Position numbers and translations under genes: made by a program. From Candidatus Zixiibacteriota bacterium (lineage in GTDB: Bacteria; Zixibacteria; MSB-5A5; GN15; FEB-12): a DNA stretch of 64,000 nt. Positions 45,207-53,587 of this stretch are shown here, piece by piece. The DNA is taken from contig JBFLZR010000005.1 in assembly GCA_040756055.1 (NCBI GenBank), positions 62,001 through 126,000 of the forward strand. Direction: 5' to 3'. Numbering within the stretch: position 1 is the stretch's first letter; each line of letters opens with the position of its first letter. The notes under the pieces are model-generated. The model ran no database searches. It was not told where the DNA came from and saw only the letters and a program-made list of their open reading frames with translations.

Positions 45207-47360
45207 ATGAGCGTAGGATTCAACAAAAGCCGCCACAAAGCGCGGCGATTCAGAAACGCGGTCATCATTCTGGTGGTGCTCTGCCTTATTTTTGTCTTCA
45301 TCGTAGGCTATAAAACCTACCGGGTCTATCAGTCCGAACTGCCCTCGTTTGAGCAGTTGCACAATATAGAGCCAAGCCTGAAAACGAAGGTTTACGACCG
45401 CAACGGCGTCTTGCTGAAAGAATTCTACAGCGAAAATCGCGTACTCACCCCTTATAAAGACTTCCCGCCGTATCTGGTCGGAATGCTCCTGGCTTCGGAA
45501 GATCAGGCTTTCTTCAACCACTGGGGTATCGACCTTCGACGGGTTTTCATCGTGGCTCTGAAAAATATCCTCAAATGGCGTATTACCGCGGGTGCCTCGA
45601 CTATTACCCAGCAGCTTTCCAGAATGTTGTTTCTCACACGTAAGCAAACTCTGGAGAGAAAAGTCAAAGAAGCCCTCACGGCTATCAAGCTGGAGAGAAC
45701 ATACTCGAAGCAGGAGATAATAGAGATGTATCTCAACCAGTACTATTTTGGCCGTGGCGCCTATGGTATCGCCGCAGCCTCCAGGACCTACTTCTCCAAA
45801 ACGGTATCTGAACTGACGCCTCAGGACTGCGCCATCCTGATCGGCTTGCTCCCCGGACCAAACATCAACTCCCCGTTTAACAATCCGGACAAGGCCCTCC
45901 AGGCGCGCAACCGCGTTCTTTACAGCTATTTCTCGGAGGACGGCCTATCGCGCGAGGAGTATGATTCACTCAAGAACCTGCCGCTCGAGGTCTCCCCTGT
46001 CGAGGAGCAAATTGGTATCGCTCCTTATTTCACCGAGACCATCCGGCAGTACATATATGAAAAGTACGGCGAAAACACCCTTTACTCCGGCGGATTGAAT
46101 GTGATTACCTCGCTTGATGTTGACCTTCAGGCCGCCGCTGAAGCCGCTCTCTACAAAAAGATAGATTCGCTCCGCGCCCGTATCGCCCGCACCTACGGTC
46201 TGGATAATCCCACCTACACGCAATTCATGCCTGATACGGTCGATGCCTACGGTGACTCTATCAAGACGCACAAACCGGTTCAGGGTGCTTTCATTGCTTT
46301 TGACAACAGCAATGGCGATATTCTCGCGATGGTGGGCGGCCGCAATTTCGAAAAAACCGAGTTTAACCGCGCTTATCAATCATTGCTTCAACCCGGTTCG
46401 GCTTTCAAACCGTTTGTGTATACCGCCTGTATTGACAACGGCTACAAGACGACGGATATAATCGATGACAACCCTATCGTGCTCGATATCCCCGGAGCCA
46501 AACAGTGGCGACCGCACAACTTTGACAGCAAATTCATGGGCCCGATTACCCTCCGCGATGGTATCCGGCTCTCGCGAAACCTTATCGCTATTCGCCTCAT
46601 CTTGAGAATCAACCCCGAGCAGGCGATCTTCTATGCCAAACGTCTGGGTATAACAACACCCCTGACCCCGGTGGCCTCGATTGCGCTCGGCACCGAGCCG
46701 GTACGCCTTATCGAAATGGTATCGGCTTTCTCGGTATTTCCTAATCAGGGAATCCATATACCCTATCGCCTGATTCACAAGATAGTCGATCGTTACGGGC
46801 GTGTTCTTGAAGACAATATTTCTATTCAGAAGGAAGAAGTCCTGTCGGCTCAGACATCATATATCATGGTCAGTTTGATGCAGTCGGTTGTCGATGCCGG
46901 TACCGGCCGCAGGGCGCGATGGATGGGGTTCAGTCGTCCGGCCGGTGGAAAGACCGGAACATCGAGCAACTTCTGTGACAACTGGTTTATCGGCTATACG
47001 CCGCAGATTACGGCCGGATGTTGGGTGGGCTTCGATGAAAAGATTTCGCTGGGACGTAACCAGGATGGCGCCAAGAACGGCGTTCCGGTCTGGGCCGACT
47101 TTATGATCGCCGCCCATGATTCACTGCCGGCGCTCGATTTCGAGGAGCCCGATGGTATCGCGCATGCCGATGTCTGCCTGGAATCAGGCGAACTGGCTAC
47201 GGATCGATGCACCGATGTCCGCAGCGAGGTGTTTATCGAGGGGACCGAGCCGACTACCACGTGCCACATCCATCCCTCGGCCGGGCGCTACAATCCCGCC
47301 AAGGCCCGCAAAGAAGAGCTTATCCCCGAAGACACCACCGAAGAGCGCGTGCATTTCTAA
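45207..47360 (+). CDS. class A penicillin-binding protein (PBP1A-like)
   Basis: 717 residues. A cytoplasmic basic tail, one TM helix (~18-38), a GT51 glycosyltransferase domain (~75-250: SEDQAFFNHWGID, GASTITQQLSR, IEMYLNQYYFGRGAYG) and a transpeptidase domain (~330-640: PGSAFKPFVYT SxxK, LSRN SxN, GGKTGTSSNF KTG). It polymerises and crosslinks murein. It is divergent from tyrS. Confidence 0.95.
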   Translation: MSVGFNKSRHKARRFRNAVIILVVLCLIFVFIVGYKTYRVYQSELPSFEQLHNIEPSLKTKVYDRNGVLLKEFYSENRVLTPYKDFPPYLVGMLLASEDQAFFNHWGIDLRRVFIVALKNILKWRITAGASTITQQLSRMLFLTRKQTLERKVKEALTAIKLERTYSKQEIIEMYLNQYYFGRGAYGIAAASRTYFSKTVSELTPQDCAILIGLLPGPNINSPFNNPDKALQARNRVLYSYFSEDGLSREEYDSLKNLPLEVSPVEEQIGIAPYFTETIRQYIYEKYGENTLYSGGLNVITSLDVDLQAAAEAALYKKIDSLRARIARTYGLDNPTYTQFMPDTVDAYGDSIKTHKPVQGAFIAFDNSNGDILAMVGGRNFEKTEFNRAYQSLLQPGSAFKPFVYTACIDNGYKTTDIIDDNPIVLDIPGAKQWRPHNFDSKFMGPITLRDGIRLSRNLIAIRLILRINPEQAIFYAKRLGITTPLTPVASIALGTEPVRLIEMVSAFSVFPNQGIHIPYRLIHKIVDRYGRVLEDNISIQKEEVLSAQTSYIMVSLMQSVVDAGTGRRARWMGFSRPAGGKTGTSSNFCDNWFIGYTPQITAGCWVGFDEKISLGRNQDGAKNGVPVWADFMIAAHDSLPALDFEEPDGIAHADVCLESGELATDRCTDVRSEVFIEGTEPTTTCHIHPSAGRYNPAKARKEELIPEDTTEERVHF

Positions 47361-47410
47361 CTTTCATCGCGCATTTTGAATTCAAATTAGACCGGAAAAG
47401 GGTGCCCCAT

Positions 47411-47599
47411 CCCGCTCGAAGCGGGACTGTGGGTCTCATCTCTGTGCGCGGCAGATCTCCTGATCTGCCCGTCTTTTACAGGCGGCTTTGCCCTCACTCT
47501 AATTTTGTGCGCGGCAGATGTCTCATCTGCCGCGTTTCCAGCATTGTTCCAATGTTCCGGCAGGTCTTGTCCCGACGGAGTCGGGATGTGACCTGCCGG
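47411..47599. repeat. cluster of four hairpins after the PBP1A gene
   Basis: The 330-base gap 47361-47690 has no gene. Hairpins: 47411-47425 (CCCGCT/AGCGGG), 47450-47469 (GGCAGATC/GATCTGCC), 47511-47533 (GCGGCAGATG/CATCTGCCGC) and 47557-47599 (CCGGCAGGTC/GACCTGCCGG with inner CCCGAC/GTCGGG, followed by TCTTTGTT). The second and third share the word TGTGCGCGGCAGAT, so they are related repeat units. The last may terminate the PBP1A transcript. Confidence 0.7.
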
Positions 47600-47690
47600 T
47601 CTTTGTTGACTCTTGGGGATGATTTCTAATCTTGACAATTGATTCTGATAGCGTTTATTTATGCCTCAGCCTGAACTAGGCGTCGCCTGT

Positions 47691-47777
47691 GCCGGAGTGG
47701 TGAAATTGGTAGACGCAGGGGACTCAAAATCCCCCGATGGCAACATCATGTCGGTTCGATTCCGACCTCCGGCACCA
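47691..47777 (+). tRNA. tRNA-Leu (anticodon CAA)
   Basis: 87 bases including an encoded CCA. Acceptor GCCGGAG/CTCCGGC, anticodon stem GGGGA/TCCCC around loop CTCAAAA giving CAA, a long class II variable arm (GATGGCAACATC), T-arm with GGTTCGATTCC, discriminator A. The last 14 bases recur at 49626-49639. Confidence 0.95.
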
Positions 47778-47819
47778 TTTCCATGGATTTATTTGAGACT
47801 TCCGAGCTCGATCCGCGAC

Positions 47820-47849
47820 TTGACAAACCCGGCCTTGTTGTCGTCATTA
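47820..47849 (+). promoter_or_regulatory. candidate promoter of secreted paralogue 1
   Basis: TTGACA at 47820-47825, 18-base spacer, TCATTA at 47844-47849. The same arrangement, with TTGACA and an identical distance to a shared GGTAG word, precedes the second paralogue. Confidence 0.45.
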
Positions 47850-47879
47850 CGGTAGATGGACCTTTGCGGGAGGATGAGA

Positions 47880-48653
47880 ATGTTCACTCACCGACTATAT
47901 ACATCGACAATTCTATTCCTGCTTTGCATTTGCACGGTTTCAGCTCATCCCGACACCGCCCGCCGGTCGGTGGATAGCCCAGAGAGGGCCCTTGAGGTAG
48001 CCCTCGCCTACACCGGCTTCAATGAAATTCAAATGCTTCTCGACAATGAAAAATACTCCGGTGTCGAATTAATCCTCTGCAAAGACTCGACCATTCCCTT
48101 TCTGGTCGATCAGGTCTACAACAAGCCAGTCTGGCACATTTTTCTCGACAGTGTCAATCTTCATGTGCCTGGATGTCCTGCCGAGGAGGAAGCAAAATGG
48201 AACCCAAAGAAATTCCATATACTTATAGATTCCGCGGCCGGGTTCTTCATAAAGGCATACACCAAGCGGGAAGGGGAATATGATTACTATCTTGGGGAAG
48301 AGCCCCCAGCGCATAGAGCCGAACAAGGATACCGCTCAAGTGAAGTCATTCACGATTATTGTCGCACAGTACCGAACGTTACTATGCAGCAGGCAATAGG
48401 GGCAGCAGCAGGATCCGACCCTCTAGCATCCAAGGAGTTGACTATCCTGCTCGTCTCGCAGAATAAGCGAGGAGAGGGGGCGAAACCCTTATGGAATATT
48501 CTCGGAAGAGGTTTTCCCCCAAGACCTTTTACAACGGGCGAGACCATTCCGCAAAATAACCATGCGCGTTCCGTAGTTGATGCTGAAACCGGACTCCTTC
48601 TTTATTGGACTAGTTCACCTCACCCCGACCTTCCCAAGAAAGTGAGCGATTAG
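47880..48653 (+). CDS. secreted protein of unknown function, tandem paralogue 1
   Basis: 257 residues from ATG 47880, six bases after GGGAGG; in-frame ATGs at 47856 and 47874 are upstream or inside the ribosome site. Signal peptide (~1-22, cut after VSA). The mature part shares several blocks with the next gene: YTGFNEIQ, LLDNEKYSGVE, CKDSTIPFLVDQVYN, AGSDPL. No recognised family. The tRNA-Leu gene ends 102 bases upstream. Confidence 0.72.
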   Translation: MFTHRLYTSTILFLLCICTVSAHPDTARRSVDSPERALEVALAYTGFNEIQMLLDNEKYSGVELILCKDSTIPFLVDQVYNKPVWHIFLDSVNLHVPGCPAEEEAKWNPKKFHILIDSAAGFFIKAYTKREGEYDYYLGEEPPAHRAEQGYRSSEVIHDYCRTVPNVTMQQAIGAAAGSDPLASKELTILLVSQNKRGEGAKPLWNILGRGFPPRPFTTGETIPQNNHARSVVDAETGLLLYWTSSPHPDLPKKVSD

Positions 48654-48675
48654 TCGCGAGCCGCGTAACCCAAGC

Positions 48676-48705
48676 TTGACAACCGGCCCTCCATGTCCGT
48701 CTTTA
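48676..48705 (+). promoter_or_regulatory. candidate promoter of secreted paralogue 2
   Basis: TTGACA at 48676-48681, 18-base spacer, TCTTTA at 48700-48705. Conserved in layout with the promoter of paralogue 1, so the duplication appears to have copied the regulatory region. Confidence 0.45.
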
Positions 48706-48735
48706 TGGTAGTTACCACAACGCGGGAGGATGAAA

Positions 48736-49515
48736 ATGCGCGTTTGCCAAATCTCTATTCTTGTGATTTTCGGGATGCTCTGCACTTCAGGCACTGTAGC
48801 CCAAACCGATAGCACCAGCCACTCGGTAGACACCCCGCGAGAAGCGCTGGAAAGAGCCTTGCAGTACACCGGCTTCAATGAAATTCAAAAGCTTCTCGAC
48901 AATGAAAAATACTCCGGTGTCGAGGTGATCATCTGCAAAGACTCGACTATTCCATTCTTGGTTGACCAAGTATACAACAGACCGGTATGGAAGGTCAGTG
49001 TAGAAAATGTGCGCCTTGATGGCCCCAACTGGCTGCGCGAGACAGTTGAGTCGCAAACTCCCAAGAACTTTACAGTTGTCCTCGACTCAACGGGAGGATT
49101 CTTTGTAAAAGCCTACTCTGTGTATGAAGGGTACGATCCGCAACTCGCTCCCGAGCCGTCTGCGGCTCACGCCGAGAAGCGACTCCGGTTCAAAGCCTTC
49201 ACAGGCTTTTGTGCTTCGATACCACCGATAACTCTTTTCGATGCACTCGGCAGGGCAGCTGGTTCAGACCCTCTGGGAGCAAAGGAGATTGTGGCCTACT
49301 TGGTAAAGTACAAGGGAAATAACGCCACGTGGCAGATCATTGGCAGGGGTATCGCACCGCTCTATCCCCTACTATCTGGGCCACCGCCGAATCCAGAAAC
49401 TGATTCTATGCTGTACATGGTGAACCGAGGACGAACTGTAATCGATGCGGAATCGGCAGCTCTATTGGAGATCTCAAATCAGCCCCTGCCTGAGTTGAGG
49501 CCGGAGCACAGATGA
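48736..49515 (+). CDS. secreted protein of unknown function, tandem paralogue 2
   Basis: 259 residues from ATG 48736, six bases after GGGAGG (an ATG at 48730 abuts that site). Signal peptide (~1-22, cut after VAQ). Aligns along its length with paralogue 1, diverging most in the middle and at the C-terminus. A 59-base DNA block at 48865-48923 differs by one base from 48009-48067. No function can be assigned. One conserved Cys is kept in both copies (CKDSTIPF). Confidence 0.72.
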   Translation: MRVCQISILVIFGMLCTSGTVAQTDSTSHSVDTPREALERALQYTGFNEIQKLLDNEKYSGVEVIICKDSTIPFLVDQVYNRPVWKVSVENVRLDGPNWLRETVESQTPKNFTVVLDSTGGFFVKAYSVYEGYDPQLAPEPSAAHAEKRLRFKAFTGFCASIPPITLFDALGRAAGSDPLGAKEIVAYLVKYKGNNATWQIIGRGIAPLYPLLSGPPPNPETDSMLYMVNRGRTVIDAESAALLEISNQPLPELRPEHR

Positions 49516-49605
49516 ATGGCTGACCATATCTGACGATCGTCTTTTTTGCAATTCGATCTCTGCCTTATAAGCTTAATAACTAAACAACCGCCTGATAATA
49601 TTCTG

Positions 49606-49639
49606 TGTCGGATTCGGGCCTGTAAGACCTCCGGCACCA
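49606..49639 (+). repeat. decayed copy of the tRNA-Leu 3' end (possible attachment site)
   Basis: GACCTCCGGCACCA at 49626-49639 is identical to the last 14 bases of the tRNA-Leu gene (47764-47777, including CCA). Upstream the match continues imperfectly with TGTCGG and TTCG, so this looks like a T-arm plus acceptor remnant. The two copies bracket the paralogue pair. Confidence 0.7.
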
Positions 49640-49652
49640 ACAAAAATCCAGA

Positions 49653-52600
49653 TCATTCCCGCTCAAACTTGAGTATCACGTCGAAACCGGCCTCCTTGGG
49701 GTCGCCCTCGGTCAACTGAAGATATATCAGACGCGTCAACTGATACTCCAGCGTCACTGTCTCAGGCTCCAAATCGTTGTCGGTCGAGGCTCCAAAGCTG
49801 CGCTCATAACTCATGAACAAATCCGGCGTGAGATACTTGCCTATCACGACCGATGCGCTCTGGAGATCCCCTTCCGCCTTTACCTCGATAACATCGAGAT
49901 TCAATTCGTTGCCAAGCGCCTGCGCGAGTTGTCCGGCCAGCAGTTTGGCCGCGACGCCGCCCGCTACGGCACCGGCGCTGGTACCGTTTTCGCCGACGAC
50001 CGACGATCGCTGACCCTGCGTCAGCTCATCAAGACTCCTGCCGAAGACTATATACGCCATGGCATCACCCTCGGAAATCTCCGTTTCATCCAGTGTAAAT
50101 CTTATCTGCGGCGTTTCCGATGTTCCCGTCACAAGCAAGTGCAGTGTCTTCTTTTCCTTCGCTGCTGTCCGGAAGACATAGCCTGCCTCAATGTCCAGAT
50201 TGGCAACATAGTCTTTTCCCCCCTGAAAGGACAGTTGCCCCTGCTTAATAGTAAATTTCTTGCCATACAGGCTGTACTGCCCTCGGACAACATTTACACT
50301 GCCGAACAGCTCAAAATCCGGGCCCTCCTTCACGACATCGATATTTCCCGACACCTCCAGTTTCATATCGGGACTTCTAATCCACGTATTTTTGGGGATA
50401 GTTACTGTGATCGTTCCACGAAGGTCTTCCATATATTTCGATTCAACGGTATCCGGTATCACTTCTTCAACAGCCGGCCCCTGCGCGGCCAGAGGACTGC
50501 GCAGACTATCCGGCCGCGTAGCCTTGACAAGCATCGGTGTGGTCGGTCTGCTCGCGGTCGACTGTCCAAACTGCGTCATGATCGCCGGAAGCCAGAGATT
50601 CGAGCGGTTCACTGTTATCGTCCCACTATAGGTTGGCTCGTCGGCGCCCTCGAGCCGGGCATCAGAGGTAACCTGAACTTCATAATGCTTGTGCCGCACG
50701 AGATAAAAATCTTTCGTGGCGAGCTCAAACCGCGATGATGATATCTCGCCGCTCACTAACCCTCCGTCGAATGTCATCTCCCCGGACAGACGAAACTTAC
50801 CGCCATTCTGCGTCATCACCACGCTATCGATCGACGTCCTGCCCGGAGCAAAGCCTATTCCCGCCTCCATGTCCGTATAGTTGATACCGTACACAGGAAT
50901 GCTGAGCGCACCTTTACGCACTCTGACATTACCGGATACTTTCGGGTCCGACAGGGTATTTGATGCCTGTAGAGCACATTGGATATATCCCTCCGCTTCG
51001 TTCACAACATACCCCGCCGCCTTGAGAACATCGAGCGAAAGACTATCAGTTATTATACGAACATCTATGGTACTGTCCACCCCGGCTTGAGATGTTGTGT
51101 CGAGTACAAACGGCGCCGAACCGGCAATCATCAGACTCTCCGCCTGAGTCGGTTTTAGATTCATTGAAAAGTTTACCCGCTGATCGGAATAATCGAAGTT
51201 ACCGTCAAGTCGTTCGAAGTCAAAATTGGAGTACTTTCCCGATGAGATCACAAGATTACCGTGTATCGTCGGATTATTCGTCTTACCGGACAATCTCCAA
51301 TCGCTGTTGAGTGTGCCGGTCACCGGCAAGTCGACAATGGACCCAAATTGCGCCAGCGATAGATTTTCCACTCTCGCCGTAAGATCAGACTCACCCTCCG
51401 GATCAACTGTCCCATCCACACCGACCGTCTGCATCCCCGCGCCATTGGGCTCTTCAGATCGCAAGATGAAATTATCAATATTGTAACGACCGCTATCGAT
51501 CGTGAGAAGGCTTAAGTCACTTGCCTTCCAGAGCAGATCTTCATAACGCAACGACAGATCAGTGGGATTTATTCGGGTAACGCTGTCAAGAAAGATTCTG
51601 CAGTTAAGACTGCCCGCGAACTCATTAGCTCCGAACGCGCTGAGTGTGACAGTCGCGATATTACGAGAGTAGTCGGCATCGGCGTTTACACTATCCAATC
51701 TCAGGCCACCGCGTTCAATCTGTTCGCCCCGAAGCCACCCCGAAAACGATAGCACCGAGTCAATAAGACTGCCCTCCGTATTCGCTGACAGCGAACCCAC
51801 AGAAATATCGTTATACTTCAATCCCGATGCGTTTATCTTTGCCGTGCCGATGAGGCTATCGGGCAGGCCGTGCAATCGTCCCTCAATAGTCCCTCGACCT
51901 TCAAGAACTTCCGCACCGGCGAATTCCCTTAGGCTGGAGATGTCATTTACACTTGCTCTGTATCCCAAGTCGCTTGCCCCGGTGGCGCTGAGCACGCCTG
52001 AAAGATTTATGTCTGCAATCGATGATCCCAGCAGTGCGGTGTCAATTTTCAGTCGTTCTTCACCAAACTCCGTGGCTATATATCCGCTGTCTAGATCATA
52101 TTGAAGCACCCGCGATGACCTCAGTACCATACGGGCATAGCCCCGCGCCGTTTCCCGCGTATATCCCTTCCCGCTGGTTTGCGCCGACAGGTTGATGTCG
52201 GTCTGAAGGGTGTCGCCAAATCCAAGTCGGGCGAGGTTTAGCCCCGCGATATCAAGGTCGAGATCATATGAGACCGAGTCAAATAATTCGCCAACCTCGC
52301 CCCTTGCCTCAATCTTCCCGAACTCTCCCTCACCCTTGAAAGCCCCGGAAACTGCTTGTTCGGCATAGTCGATGTCAAACCAGAAAGCCGATAGTCGATA
52401 AATATCAATCAGCGATCTCTCGAAATCCGCCTCGACCGACACTCTCGCCTGCTCCGGCTCCATACCTGAGCCTTCAATAGCAACAGAGCCATTTAGAGTA
52501 ACCCTTACAGTCGTATCCGTAACCCAGTCTTCCGAGGCTACGCGGTCGAAAACCGCATCCGCCAAATAACTAAGTGGTCCGCTGGTCAATGAATCGTACG

Positions 52601-53567
52601 CCACCGAGAGCGGGTAAGCATCGGCTTCTATGTCGATTCGCTGCTCGCCGCGTTGCGCCGACACGGTAACCCATAGGGAGTCTTTGGTCAATTCGCCGAA
52701 AAGAAAGACCAAGGGCAGGGGATCTTTCATCACCGATGGTATGAATCGCCTGAATTCCGACAACGTTAGAGAGTCAGCAGATATCGTCGCCGAATTCGCT
52801 ACGGGATTGTCCGGATGATATTCAGCGTCTCCCGTGATGCGGTTCATCGGAGTCTCAATGGTAACGCTTTCGAATCTATAAGCGGCACTGTCGACCGTTG
52901 CTCGCAATTCGGCGTGGCTTATGCGAAAATCAGGGTCGAGTGTGTGAAGTCTCAAATCATAAAGACCAACCTCTATCATGCCATCGGCGAACTTGCCGCC
53001 AACGTGTATATCCAAATCTTCAATTCTCCGGGGTATCAGTGAGTCCGAACCGACAATATCTACCGCGCCGCTGTTCAATACCAGGTCGTCGACAACAATG
53101 TCATAACCGAATTCTGCTGCCGAGGTGTCGACCTGTCCCGTTGCAGTATCCGATAGCACAACCTTCGCCAGGTTCCATGAGGAATCCTTTCTCTGCAGAG
53201 CAAGCAGGTACAGAGAGTCAATCGCAACCGAGTCGACCTGCACCGTTTGATTGACCAGCTTCCAGGGGTTATACTGTAAGTAGAGGCTGGATATACGCGC
53301 TACAGTGTCGTTATCCATCACGAGGCTCACCCCTCGAAGTGTAAGATGGTTGAAGACATTTCCATCCATACCCTCTATGGCGAGCTCTCCGTTAATTGAT
53401 TCATTCGCGGTTGATACTATTTTTGCGCGCAACCAGTCACGGAAGAACCCGGTCTGAGTGAAGACAATGGCGAGAACAGCCAACACGACCACCGCCGTAA
53501 GCAGCTCTGACAGTATGGTCCCGATGCGATGCCGGATAGGCTTGCTGTTTTTCTGTTTATGAGGCAT
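49653..53567 (-). CDS. TamB-like translocation/assembly module protein
   Basis: 1304 residues. One N-terminal TM anchor (~17-40) followed by a very long beta-rich region of repeated strands, typical of AsmA/TamB lipid-transfer or OMP-assembly proteins. The C-terminal ~350 residues carry the TamB (DUF490) domain: FELFGSVNVVRGQYSLYGKKF, GQLSFQGG, YIVFGRSLDELT and LEYQLTRLIYLQLTEG near the end. It lies 20 bases after the Omp85 gene in the same direction, the usual TamA-TamB order. Role in outer-membrane protein or phospholipid transport is inferred from family. Confidence 0.92.
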   Translation of the reverse strand: MPHKQKNSKPIRHRIGTILSELLTAVVVLAVLAIVFTQTGFFRDWLRAKIVSTANESINGELAIEGMDGNVFNHLTLRGVSLVMDNDTVARISSLYLQYNPWKLVNQTVQVDSVAIDSLYLLALQRKDSSWNLAKVVLSDTATGQVDTSAAEFGYDIVVDDLVLNSGAVDIVGSDSLIPRRIEDLDIHVGGKFADGMIEVGLYDLRLHTLDPDFRISHAELRATVDSAAYRFESVTIETPMNRITGDAEYHPDNPVANSATISADSLTLSEFRRFIPSVMKDPLPLVFLFGELTKDSLWVTVSAQRGEQRIDIEADAYPLSVAYDSLTSGPLSYLADAVFDRVASEDWVTDTTVRVTLNGSVAIEGSGMEPEQARVSVEADFERSLIDIYRLSAFWFDIDYAEQAVSGAFKGEGEFGKIEARGEVGELFDSVSYDLDLDIAGLNLARLGFGDTLQTDINLSAQTSGKGYTRETARGYARMVLRSSRVLQYDLDSGYIATEFGEERLKIDTALLGSSIADINLSGVLSATGASDLGYRASVNDISSLREFAGAEVLEGRGTIEGRLHGLPDSLIGTAKINASGLKYNDISVGSLSANTEGSLIDSVLSFSGWLRGEQIERGGLRLDSVNADADYSRNIATVTLSAFGANEFAGSLNCRIFLDSVTRINPTDLSLRYEDLLWKASDLSLLTIDSGRYNIDNFILRSEEPNGAGMQTVGVDGTVDPEGESDLTARVENLSLAQFGSIVDLPVTGTLNSDWRLSGKTNNPTIHGNLVISSGKYSNFDFERLDGNFDYSDQRVNFSMNLKPTQAESLMIAGSAPFVLDTTSQAGVDSTIDVRIITDSLSLDVLKAAGYVVNEAEGYIQCALQASNTLSDPKVSGNVRVRKGALSIPVYGINYTDMEAGIGFAPGRTSIDSVVMTQNGGKFRLSGEMTFDGGLVSGEISSSRFELATKDFYLVRHKHYEVQVTSDARLEGADEPTYSGTITVNRSNLWLPAIMTQFGQSTASRPTTPMLVKATRPDSLRSPLAAQGPAVEEVIPDTVESKYMEDLRGTITVTIPKNTWIRSPDMKLEVSGNIDVVKEGPDFELFGSVNVVRGQYSLYGKKFTIKQGQLSFQGGKDYVANLDIEAGYVFRTAAKEKKTLHLLVTGTSETPQIRFTLDETEISEGDAMAYIVFGRSLDELTQGQRSSVVGENGTSAGAVAGGVAAKLLAGQLAQALGNELNLDVIEVKAEGDLQSASVVIGKYLTPDLFMSYERSFGASTDNDLEPETVTLEYQLTRLIYLQLTEGDPKEAGFDVILKFERE

Positions 53568-53587
53568 GTATCATCCGTGCTCTTATC

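Noticed and set aside
47661-47855. 64-codon open frame over tRNA-Leu
   Set aside because: Runs straight through the tRNA gene.
49929-50738. 269-codon open frame antisense to the TamB-like gene
   Set aside because: Arg/Cys-rich, unconvincing composition; the sense strand is clearly the TamB domain.
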